Below, piece by piece: positions 27,628 through 35,079 of a stretch of 64,000 nucleotides of DNA. The DNA is from Stenotrophomonas beteli (GTDB lineage Bacteria > Pseudomonadota > Gammaproteobacteria > Xanthomonadales > Xanthomonadaceae). Position numbers and translations under genes: made by a program. The number at the start of each line of letters is the position of its first letter. Position 1 is the stretch's first letter. The notes beneath the pieces were generated by a model. That model saw only the letters and a list, made by a program, of their open reading frames with translations, did not search any database and had not been told where the DNA came from. The DNA lies in assembly GCF_001431665.1 (NCBI RefSeq), contig NZ_LLXV01000021.1, forward strand, positions 1-64,000. The letters run 5' to 3'.

Positions 27628-28404
27628 TCAGCGAGGGCCCAGCAACGCTTCGAGCGCGCCAGCGCGGGGCATGCCGTTCACCTTTTGCAGCTCACCGTTG
27701 GTCTGCTTGCCCACGATCCCCGGCGTCCCACTGAACCCAAGTGACTCCATGAGCGCGTGGTTTTCTTGAAGCTTCTTGGCCACCTCCGGTGGAATGGAGG
27801 CGAGCGCGGGTATTCCGCCTCGAGCCTGGTTCAGTTCGTTATGCAGCAAGGCTGCCGAAGGGTCTTTGGCTGTCATGATCGCAGCGGCCTTGGCCGGGCT
27901 GTCCGCTCGGATGACGCCCACCATCACGTGCCGGAGCTGAACCTTCCCCGAGTTTACCCACGGTCGGGCTGCCTCCCAGAACTGGTGGCAGTAGGGGCAA
28001 TTGGCGTCGGTGAACACGTAGAGGATCTTGGGGGCGTCGGGCTTTCCGTCTTGAATCCAAGCGGCTTGGGCCAGGTCCGACCACGCCTTTGCCCCCATGG
28101 GACCAGTGACCAGCTTGGACAGTTGGGCCTCGTCTATTGCAGCCCCATCTGCCCCCACTCGGGTGCCAACGATTGCACTCCCATCCTTCAATACGTAGAC
28201 CGCCACGGGGCGACCGCCCGCTGCTCCAGCAAACGCCTGCACGTCGGGTGCAGACTGAAACCCTCCAACGATGGTCAAGCCTTGGGCCTCGAGAGTCTTG
28301 AGGACGCCTGGTCGGGAAGGCGGGGCGGCTTCGGAGCATCCTGGAAGAAAGGAAAGGCTGGCGAGCAGCGTGGTGGCCAGAGCAAGCTTAACGGGTCGGG
28401 TCAT
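27628..28404 (-). CDS. dsbG: DsbG-like periplasmic disulfide isomerase (lipoprotein-type signal)
   Basis: 258 residues from the ATG at 28404; an in-frame start 18 bp upstream is possible. The signal sequence ends in a lipobox-like SFLPGCSEA, suggesting outer-membrane anchoring, unusual for a soluble DsbG. The thioredoxin domain has TDANCPYCHQFW near residue 136 and the cis-Pro loop FSGTPGIVG near 225. The family reduces or isomerises disulfides and rescues sulfenylated cysteines in the periplasm. The stop lies 18 bp from the kinase stop, convergent. Confidence 0.88.
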   Translation of the reverse strand: MTRPVKLALATTLLASLSFLPGCSEAAPPSRPGVLKTLEAQGLTIVGGFQSAPDVQAFAGAAGGRPVAVYVLKDGSAIVGTRVGADGAAIDEAQLSKLVTGPMGAKAWSDLAQAAWIQDGKPDAPKILYVFTDANCPYCHQFWEAARPWVNSGKVQLRHVMVGVIRADSPAKAAAIMTAKDPSAALLHNELNQARGGIPALASIPPEVAKKLQENHALMESLGFSGTPGIVGKQTNGELQKVNGMPRAGALEALLGPR

Positions 28405-28431
28405 TGCAATCCTCGTCGGCAATCTACATCA

Positions 28432-28445
28432 AGCACGGGCGTGCT
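28432..28445. promoter_or_regulatory. Palindrome between dsbG and response regulator
   Basis: AGCACG-GG-CGTGCT, a perfect 6-bp inverted repeat in the divergent dsbG/regulator intergenic region. It is placed to act as an operator for either gene. Another symmetric GCTTAAGC lies near 28485. Confidence 0.35.
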
Positions 28446-28553
28446 CAATCGCCACGAGAGTGCATGTGCAAACTAAAGCCACGCTTAAGCCAGGGGCGCT
28501 AGGCTTGACTCAGCGCTGGCTCACGCCGGCTTCCACGCTTCTGGATAAGAACC

Positions 28554-29228
28554 ATGCGAGTACTCTTGGTAGAAGACGACCAGCGGATTGGCGAGGGAAT
28601 CGCCTCAGGGCTTGCCATGCATGGCATTTCTTCAAAGCACGTGATGACTGCGGTCAAAGCAGCCGAAGCCCATCGCGAGGAGACCTTTCACGCGATCGTG
28701 CTCGATCTTGGACTGCCGGATAAAGACGGCCTTGAGTTTCTGGATGAGGTCCGCGCCTTTGAACCGGAGCTTCCTGTGCTGGTTCTCTCTGCACGTGACT
28801 CCATCGAGGCGAGGGTAAACGCCCTTCACAATGGCGCTGACGACTACCTCACCAAGCCGTTTGACTTGCGCGAGCTGGCCGCGCGCATCCATGCGTTGGT
28901 GAGGCGTACGATGGGGCGAACGACGCAGGCGATCCACGCCGGCCCCCTTCGATTGGAACCTGCCAGCGGGTTGGCGTGGCTGGACGGGGCACCGGTCACC
29001 TTGTCTCGCCGGGAAGTGGACCTCCTCACCCACCTGTCGAGCAACGATGGGCGCTGGGTGTTGCCTGAGGTGCTGGCCGAGCGCGTGTTTGGGATGGGAT
29101 CGAACGTGGGAAGCAACACCCTCAATGTTCACATTCACAACATTCGCCGCAAGCTGGGAACAGGCGTTATCGAAACCACCCGCGGCCTGGGCTACCGCCT
29201 GGGATGGCGTGATTCACCTGGCAACTAG
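28554..29228 (+). CDS. OmpR-family response regulator
   Basis: 224 residues. The receiver domain has acidic VEDD at 7-9, the phosphoacceptor Asp51 in VLDLGLPD and the Lys in YLTKPF. A winged-helix OmpR/PhoB DNA-binding domain follows, ending with the typical NTLNVHIHNIRRKLG and TTRGLGYRL. Similar to QseB/PmrA-type regulators. It is divergent from dsbG and downstream of the kinase, with dsbG inserted between on the other strand. It probably controls dsbG, itself or the thioredoxin gene. Confidence 0.92.
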   Translation: MRVLLVEDDQRIGEGIASGLAMHGISSKHVMTAVKAAEAHREETFHAIVLDLGLPDKDGLEFLDEVRAFEPELPVLVLSARDSIEARVNALHNGADDYLTKPFDLRELAARIHALVRRTMGRTTQAIHAGPLRLEPASGLAWLDGAPVTLSRREVDLLTHLSSNDGRWVLPEVLAERVFGMGSNVGSNTLNVHIHNIRRKLGTGVIETTRGLGYRLGWRDSPGN

Positions 29229-29273
29229 CACGTTGCGCGCTTCCCCAGTGATCACCTTGTCCCCCTACCCGTT

Positions 29274-29290
29274 GTTCGCCCACAGCGAAC
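29274..29290. terminator. Hairpin between convergent regulator and thioredoxin genes
   Basis: GTTCGC-CCACA-GCGAAC, a perfect 6-bp stem. It lies between the stops of the response regulator (29228) and thioredoxin (29333) genes. No T-run follows on either side. Confidence 0.35.
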
Positions 29291-29332
29291 GCGGTCGGCG
29301 CCAAGCGCCATAGGAGCCCCAAGATGCGCGCC

Positions 29333-29665
29333 TCAGGCAAGGTCAGGCACCAGCTTGCGCAGCTCATACTCCAGTTGTGCTGCCGGCATCGCTCCAGAGA
29401 TCACGCCCGCCCGCTCACCGCCACGGAACACCACCATGGTGGGAATCGTACGGATCCCAAATGCGACTGCCAACGCCTGATTTTCGTCGATGTTCACTTT
29501 GACGACCTTCAATCGACCTTCATGCCTGCAACTGACTTGTTCGAGCACCGGCGCTAGCAACGTGCAGGGCCGGCACCACGGCGCCCAGAAGTCAACGAGG
29601 ACCGTCTTTTTTTCGCGGGTAACGGCTTCCTCGAAGGTCGCTTCGCTCACACTTTCGATCGCCAC
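29333..29665 (-). CDS. Thioredoxin
   Basis: 110 residues, a complete thioredoxin fold. The active site is FWAPWCRPC (Cys31 and Cys34) with Arg replacing the usual Gly. The cis-Pro segment is IRTIPTMVVFRGG. No signal peptide, so cytoplasmic. Together with the TlpA-like and DsbG-like proteins it completes a cytoplasm-to-periplasm thiol set in island 1. The changed CRPC dipeptide would be expected to shift redox potential. Confidence 0.92.
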   Translation of the reverse strand: MAIESVSEATFEEAVTREKKTVLVDFWAPWCRPCTLLAPVLEQVSCRHEGRLKVVKVNIDENQALAVAFGIRTIPTMVVFRGGERAGVISGAMPAAQLEYELRKLVPDLA

Positions 29666-29889
29666 AAACAGTCCTCGCTTTTGTTGAGAGCAGCCGCTGG
29701 AACAGCCACTGGTGGTCGTTGCACTGAGAACGCAATTGACTGCTATTGATTGCTTGGAAATCGCTCGAAATCCCTTGTTTTAAAGGACTTCACGGAGATA
29801 ACTGATTTAGCGGGTTGGTGCGGGCACCCTCGCAGCCGGAGCAACGTCTAGGGGTGTTGAGTGGGGCGAAAATTTTTGTATCAACCCGG

Positions 29890-29940
29890 TTGACGAATTT
29901 GCGGCCTGTTTTATCCGTACTTCCATCCCCCAGATGGAAG
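29890..29940 (+). promoter_or_regulatory. Recombinase 2 promoter and start-site inverted repeat
   Basis: TTGACG at 29890-29895, 16-nt spacer, TATCCG. Then CTTCCATC (29920-29927), spacer CCCCA and GATGGAAG (29933-29940), whose GGAAG is 7 nt from the ATG at 29948. Arms are identical to those before recombinase 1 while the 5-nt spacer differs (GAAAC there). Confidence 0.6.
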
Positions 29941-29947
29941 TGAACCA

Positions 29948-31348
29948 ATGACCGCTCTACCCTCCGCAGCCCTCACCGATTACATTGCCGCACCCTTTGG
30001 CACCCTTCATCTGGAGGGCATCCACATTGGTCGTTTCCGGATTGAACGAGCTACGATTCAAGGTCGAGAAGCTGCAATCAATCTTCAGGAATGCATCCTG
30101 ACAGCGCTGGACGAAATCGGCCGCAAGAGCGCGCTGAAGAACGGAACCCGGTATCCCCAGCAACTGCCCATGGGTACACCGGCTCGTCCCTTGGCCAAAG
30201 AGATCGATGATCACCTCGCGGACATGCGCCGCCGGCAGCTGGATCCCAAGACAGTGCTCGCTACCGAGCGGACCCTGAAACTTCTCCTGCTGACCTGCGG
30301 CAACATTTCGGCCTGCCGCGTGGATTACAAGCATATCCAAGCATTATGGCAGCTGCTGCGCCGGGCTCCGAAGAACCTGTTGTCGGATCCCTTGCTGAAA
30401 CGCCTCAGCTTCGATGACGCGATCACTTTGGGGAAGGAGCAGGACGTACCGCCCTTGGCTCCGGCCACCGAAGAGCGCCACCGCCGCTTCCTGGTAGCTT
30501 TCTTCAACCACCTGGTCAACGGGCAAGCCATCGCGTCCTCGCCCATGAAGGCCTTCCGCAAACCAAAAGAAGATCACGCCATCGATCCCGACAAGGCCAT
30601 CCGCCTGTTCGAGGACGGAGACCTGCAGGCCATCTTCGACCCGGCCACCTTCATCCCTTGGGCGAGAAAGCCGCAGCACTGGTGGGCACCGATGATTGGC
30701 CTCTACACGGGCGCTCGCGTCAATGAGGTGTGCCAGCTGAAGCTGACCGACATCCTCCAGGAGCGCGGCATATGGTGCATCGCCTTCCAAAAGACCATCG
30801 ATGAAGACCTCGCCTCGGATCCGAAGCGCCAACGGCGGAGCCGGCAAAGCATGAAGGGAGCCGGCTGCATGCGCATCGTCCCCATCGCCAAGCCCCTGTT
30901 GGACGCCGGTTTCCTCGAGTTCGTCGAAGACATGAGGGCGACTGGCCACCCGCGGCTGTTCCCCCTCCTCTCTGCCGGCGTGAACCGCAAGACCGGGGAG
31001 ACCAACGCGCGCTACAGCCAGCAATTCGTGGTGGATTTCGGCCGCTACTTGAAGAGTCTTGGGTTCGCCAAAGGGATCGGCTTCCACGCCTTCCGGCACA
31101 CCCTGGCGACAGAGCTTGATGTGAACGATGTTCCGGAGAGGGAGATTGCGCTGGTAACCGGCCACAGCACCGATCCACGGGATCGGGTCCAGGTGTTGCG
31201 CAAGCACTACCTCCACAAGAAACCGCAGGTGACCCGGAGCAAGCAGATCAGCGCCCTGCAGTTATATCAGCCCAACGTGGAACTGCCGCGCTACGAGTGC
31301 GGGCAGTTTGCGGAACAGTTGCGGGACCCGACCAAGTTCCATCCATAA
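29948..31348 (+). CDS. Tyrosine recombinase/integrase 2
   Basis: 466 residues, paralogous over its full length to recombinase 1. Catalytic residues are readable in YTGARVNEVCQL (Arg), HAFRHTLATEL (His-x-x-Arg), VTGHS (His) and LRKHYLHKK (Tyr). The family-specific block LFPLLSAGVNRKTGETNARYSQ matches the corresponding part of recombinase 1 and the fragment at 45 kb. It is followed by orfA2, orfB2 and H-NS-like 2, mirroring island 1. The identical 5' layout suggests shared regulation. Confidence 0.92.
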   Translation: MTALPSAALTDYIAAPFGTLHLEGIHIGRFRIERATIQGREAAINLQECILTALDEIGRKSALKNGTRYPQQLPMGTPARPLAKEIDDHLADMRRRQLDPKTVLATERTLKLLLLTCGNISACRVDYKHIQALWQLLRRAPKNLLSDPLLKRLSFDDAITLGKEQDVPPLAPATEERHRRFLVAFFNHLVNGQAIASSPMKAFRKPKEDHAIDPDKAIRLFEDGDLQAIFDPATFIPWARKPQHWWAPMIGLYTGARVNEVCQLKLTDILQERGIWCIAFQKTIDEDLASDPKRQRRSRQSMKGAGCMRIVPIAKPLLDAGFLEFVEDMRATGHPRLFPLLSAGVNRKTGETNARYSQQFVVDFGRYLKSLGFAKGIGFHAFRHTLATELDVNDVPEREIALVTGHSTDPRDRVQVLRKHYLHKKPQVTRSKQISALQLYQPNVELPRYECGQFAEQLRDPTKFHP

Positions 31349-31885
31349 GGCCGGAACGTGTGCCCAAGCCCCTCCAACGCGGGAAAGCAGGAAGTGAAGG
31401 ACCCGAAGGGGGCACCGACGCAGCACCTGACCGTCGTTGTCGCCCAGCGATGTAAGCGTCCCCACAACCACCGGGGACCCGCTCATCGAGATTTGCCAAC
31501 GATGCAGGCATTTGGAAGAGCAATGGACGTCCATCAGGTAGGTGTCGACGGCACTAAGACGCTCTGGGATGGCGCGGCAAGCGCCGTCCCGCCTCTCCCC
31601 AAAAAGGGCACGCGATTGAAACCAAGACACCGTTGCGAACGAGACGCCTGTGGAGCGTTCGGAAATGGGTAGGAGGGAGGCCATAAAGATGTGATAGGCC
31701 AACTGCCTTGTCGGTCAATTCGGGCCGGCAAGAAGTGGCGCCCGGCCACAGGCCTAGCTACCGGAGCAGCGCTTCCACACTGGCCCTCCTTGCTCCGCAT
31801 TGTGCAACGCCTCGCGCTCAAGCTCACGCCCTAATCAAGGGAAACGCCCCTCCGGTTGACAGTGCGCAAATGCGTGGCATAAACC
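31349..31885. other. Gene-free interval after recombinase 2
   Basis: About 540 bp between recombinase 2 and orfA2. The corresponding gap in island 1 is 94 bp. Open frames here are short, Arg/Pro-rich and lack recognisable motifs. I see nothing convincing in it. Confidence 0.4.
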
Positions 31886-31909
31886 GTGTCGTTAACCGGC
31901 GCGCGTCCT

Positions 31910-32497
31910 ATGCAAAACCCCACATGTGAGTTCATCGATCTGCCCCCTGACTTGGTGCCCGCACTCGTGTTGGGAGCCAAGGCTGGCCTCTCGGTTCACC
32001 GAGCAGACCGAGAGCGGGCGCTCGCTGAGATCGACGGCCATTTGAGTCCTTCCCAGTTGATGGACCTAGCCTCATGGTCGAAAAATTACATCGCGCAGCC
32101 AACCGATTCCTCAACGGCTCACCATGTGTTCTGGCAAGCCGGAGTGACTTTAGAGGCGAGAATTCATGACGAAGCGGAGTCTGAGGTCGACTGGAAATGG
32201 ATCGAGGCAAACGTTGCTGGCGAATACGAGTATTACACTCGCATGGCACTCGCGAGGGTAGGCGCTTCCTTCGCCCTACTGACGACCGAGGTTTACCGGT
32301 GCACAGCATCTGATTTACACCCGAGCAGGATGAGTGAAAGCTGGAGCGAAACTGAGGAGATTGAAGTTAGCAATAATTTCAATGCAGCCCGTCGGGCGGC
32401 CGATCTGCTGTTTGAGCTAGGCGATCTCGAGGCCCTCATTTTGAAGAGGAACGGCCGCCACGCCAGCACGAACGGGGCGAGACCGCAGATCACTTGA
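31910..32497 (+). CDS. orfA2, conserved integrase-companion protein
   Basis: About 195 residues, paralogous to orfA1: CEFIDLPPDLVPALVLGAKAG aligns with the orfA1 N-terminus, and TEVYRCTA aligns with its VYRC motif. I chose the ATG at 31910 because it matches the orfA1 start; an ATG at 31886 is in frame. Its 3' end overlaps the 3' end of convergent orfB2 by 8 bp. Unknown function. Sequence divergence from orfA1 is large compared with the recombinases, which suggests diversifying selection or old divergence. Confidence 0.7.
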   Translation: MQNPTCEFIDLPPDLVPALVLGAKAGLSVHRADRERALAEIDGHLSPSQLMDLASWSKNYIAQPTDSSTAHHVFWQAGVTLEARIHDEAESEVDWKWIEANVAGEYEYYTRMALARVGASFALLTTEVYRCTASDLHPSRMSESWSETEEIEVSNNFNAARRAADLLFELGDLEALILKRNGRHASTNGARPQIT

Positions 32498-33422
32498 CGT
32501 TGCCGTTGGCCTGGGCCTCAGCCATTGCTTTGGCTTTGGCTTTAGCGTTGGCTTTGCCTTTCGCGTTGCCCTTGCCTTTCGCCGCCTGTTCATTGAACGA
32601 CTTTTCAGCTGCCGCCCCTGCTAATTCTTTGAACTTAATGTAATCATCGTCTGAGTTGATCGAATCTTGCACCACCTCTCCTTCGTGCATAAAATTTCCT
32701 CCAACTAGAAAGGTGGCGGCGGTTAGCGTATTTTTCACCCCATCCAGCTTCAGTGCGTTCGCGAAACTGTTCTCACTAAGCCCTTTCTTGACAAAATAGA
32801 AGACGACGATGCAGTTCATTTTAGATAATGTCTTCAGATGCAAGAACGTCACCCTCTCAGGCCAGTGGTGATGGACGACTTCAATGATGACCATCGGATT
32901 GCGAGCGGTCCTATTCATCCGCGTGGTGTCGACGCCCACGATGTCCGGCTGAATAAAGTCGCCACATTCCATCAGTAGCCGCGTGCCTGGCTCTTTGTGC
33001 CACGTATATTTGCTCAAGGAATGCTGAGCCCAGAGTTGCGTGCGAATGTGCTTCCTATTGGCATCCCGCCCCTTGGACATGATCTGCAGTGAAGTGCCGT
33101 CGGCCGCTAGACGACTCTGAAGTTCGTTCACTGCATCATTGTGGGTCGGGTCGGCGCTGTCGCGGTGGATTGGCGTCCTGGGTTCCCCGGACCTTAGTTT
33201 GAAGTGAGCCCTAGCTGGCTTGCGAGTGCCGTTGCTCTGGCCCTCTGGAACGATGATGAGGTCATTAAGATCGTCGTCCCATAGCCCGCAGCTCAGCCGC
33301 ATCTGGCGGCGCTTCTCGGAATCATTGATGTCCCTTGGTGAGAACGACTCTCCCTTATCTGTCCAAGCGCGCTTCGTCTTCAAACCGAGGATGCTCGCGT
33401 CGTCGAAATCTCCGCTATTCAT
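32490..33422 (-). CDS. orfB2, CoiA-like candidate PD-(D/E)XK protein with basic tail
   Basis: About 310 residues from the ATG at 33422, chosen by alignment with orfB1 (the frame is open to 33497). The shared core is LKTKRAW, AHFKLRSGEPR, DSADPTHNDAV, QPDIVGVD, RMNRTARNP, VIIEVVHHHWPE and CIVVFYFVK. Unlike orfB1 it ends in a Lys/Ala/Gly repeat tail (AKGKGNAKGKANAKAKAKAM) reminiscent of histone H1-like DNA-binding tails. Nuclease identity is inferred from the D...E spacing; the expected Lys is not evident. Confidence 0.65.
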   Translation of the reverse strand: MNSGDFDDASILGLKTKRAWTDKGESFSPRDINDSEKRRQMRLSCGLWDDDLNDLIIVPEGQSNGTRKPARAHFKLRSGEPRTPIHRDSADPTHNDAVNELQSRLAADGTSLQIMSKGRDANRKHIRTQLWAQHSLSKYTWHKEPGTRLLMECGDFIQPDIVGVDTTRMNRTARNPMVIIEVVHHHWPERVTFLHLKTLSKMNCIVVFYFVKKGLSENSFANALKLDGVKNTLTAATFLVGGNFMHEGEVVQDSINSDDDYIKFKELAGAAAEKSFNEQAAKGKGNAKGKANAKAKAKAMAEAQANGNVK

Positions 33423-33547
33423 GACATTTACCGAGGTGAGTGTGCTACCAGATGATACGCGCTGAGCATCACTCATGGTCACCGCGTGGCTTCGCATCGG
33501 ATTCCATTTGGAATTACACTGAAGCCCTCGACGCTTGGATCAAACAG

Positions 33548-33916
33548 ATGACCATCGATGTCAGCGGCCTGTCGGCCAAAGAACTCAAGGCCCTGATCGC
33601 TCAGGCAGAAAAGCAACAAACCAAGGTGCTGACCCGGCCTAAGGCTGCCGCCATGCGAGCCAAGATCAACCAATACGTCAAAGAGCATGGCTACACGATT
33701 GAGGAGCTTTACGGGGCGGTTTCAACGGCCTCTTCTGAGACCTCCAGGAAGCGCACCGGCCGCAAACCCGCGAAGTCCGCCGGCAGCAAGGTCGCCCCTA
33801 AGTACCGCAATCCGGCCAACCCTAGCGAAACGTGGTCCGGCCGTGGCCGCCAACCAAGGTGGCTTGCTGCGCTGGTCCAGAAGGGGAAAGAGCCCAGCGA
33901 GTTCTTGATCAAGTAG
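33548..33916 (+). CDS. H-NS-family nucleoid protein 2
   Basis: 122 residues from the ATG at 33548. It is very similar to the protein at 16122-16490: coiled coil LSAKELKALIAQAEKQQTK, linker GRKPAKSAGSK, DNA-binding motif YRNPANPSETWSGRGRQPRWL. It directly follows orfB2, divergently. Retention of an H-NS-like gene in both islands suggests that silencing of cargo or of the recombinase is part of the element's biology. Confidence 0.9.
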   Translation: MTIDVSGLSAKELKALIAQAEKQQTKVLTRPKAAAMRAKINQYVKEHGYTIEELYGAVSTASSETSRKRTGRKPAKSAGSKVAPKYRNPANPSETWSGRGRQPRWLAALVQKGKEPSEFLIK

Positions 33917-35079
33917 TCCAAAGCGCAGGTCAAAGATCAAAGGCGAATCAACGCCCAGGCCCTTTGTCGGCACGCACGCGGGCGCATGGGAAGGTCTGAG
34001 ACCGGTTGCCACGGACGGCCAATGCGCTCTAGCTAAGGCGCTGATCGGTCCCACCCATCACCTTCAAGACAGGACACGCGCCCACTGGCACGTGTGCTGA
34101 AAGCAGAGTTCCTCGACAGGGTGACTCAGCGGTGGGCCAACTCCCCGCGGCGGCGGCGCTTGGAGGTGCTTCAGACGCTGTCAGCGCTGTATGACCAGTT
34201 CCACCGAATGGGCTTGGCCCGACGTCGCCCGAGAATGTTGCCCACTTTTCCTACCGGCTGCCAGCAGAGGTCGCCCGTGGCTGGCCCAGATCTCCTCGCA
34301 GTAACAGCCGCACCAACTCGATGACGTGCCGCCCCTTCCGCGTTGCCGTTTGTTCAAGCCGGTCTTTCAGCTCCCGTGGCACGCGAACGGCAATTTGCAC
34401 GTAAGGTGGTCGCCTCCCGTGGACAGCCCCGCCAAGGTGAGCACCCAGGTCGATGCCAAACCGGCCAAGATTGGGCCCGCCAACGGTAACGCTCACGAAG
34501 GTCCCCGCTGGCGTGCCGGGCGTTGACCCAGGAGATGCCAGCCAAGCCCAGGACAGCAGCCAAGACCGCTGCATCCAGCACTGCGGCCAACACCGCGCCC
34601 AGGGTGGTCATGCCAGTGCTCCAGCCATGGTTGCCAGGGCGAACCTGGGCAACGATTAGGTCGTAGCCGACGAGAAATCCCTCCAAGCAGGTACGCGTAG
34701 CAGGCCAGCTCGGTGACCATAAGCTTGGCGTCGTCGATGGAGAGACCGAAGTGTATCTGAAGGGCAGCATTGAATCCCTATGACCCCAAACTCTCGTCAA
34801 GATATGCCGCAAATCGCGAGTCTCCTACGCTTCCGCCTGTTGGCGCAGGTCGCCTTCATTCCCAGATGCCCGGGCGCTCGCAAGGTAGAGTTGACGGTAG
34901 GGAAGTAAGCCTCGCCGGGCCCTAACGTCTGGCAGCATAGCGTCCACGGTAGTGCGCATCGCCGAAGCTCATCCTGAAGCGCGGCGAAGGCGCATCTTAA
35001 GGAGGCAGTAGCAACTTTGGGCAGAAAGAGGGAGAGACACCTACCGGTCGCTCTCAATGTCTAAGTCCGACTCGCTGCG
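33917..35079. other. Degenerate interval between H-NS-like 2 and the secretion operon
   Basis: About 1.16 kb. It holds the broken minus-strand gene(s) described at 34251-34790. A plus-strand frame (34094-34324) reads RRRRLEVLQTLSALYDQFHR near its start and could be a gene tail. The interval 34800-35079 shows nothing convincing. Confidence 0.4.
34251..34790 (-). pseudogene. Broken genes: helical protein and RHH-like domain
   Basis: A helical segment, FGLSIDDAKLMVTELACYAYLL, must shift one frame to continue as LEGFLVGYDLIVAQVRPG and then a hydrophobic stretch (GAVLAAVLDAAVLAAVLGLAG). A third frame encodes YVQIAVRVPRELKDRLEQTA followed by IELVRLLLRGDL, resembling a ribbon-helix-helix DNA-binding domain. 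At least two frameshifts separate these pieces. This may be a relic of plasmid- or ICE-type maintenance genes. Confidence 0.4.

Noticed and set aside
27610-27660. A terminator hairpin (CCTCGAGCCGATCAGCGAGG) between kinase and dsbG
   Set aside because: The stem is short and mismatched and overlaps the dsbG stop; not strong enough to call.
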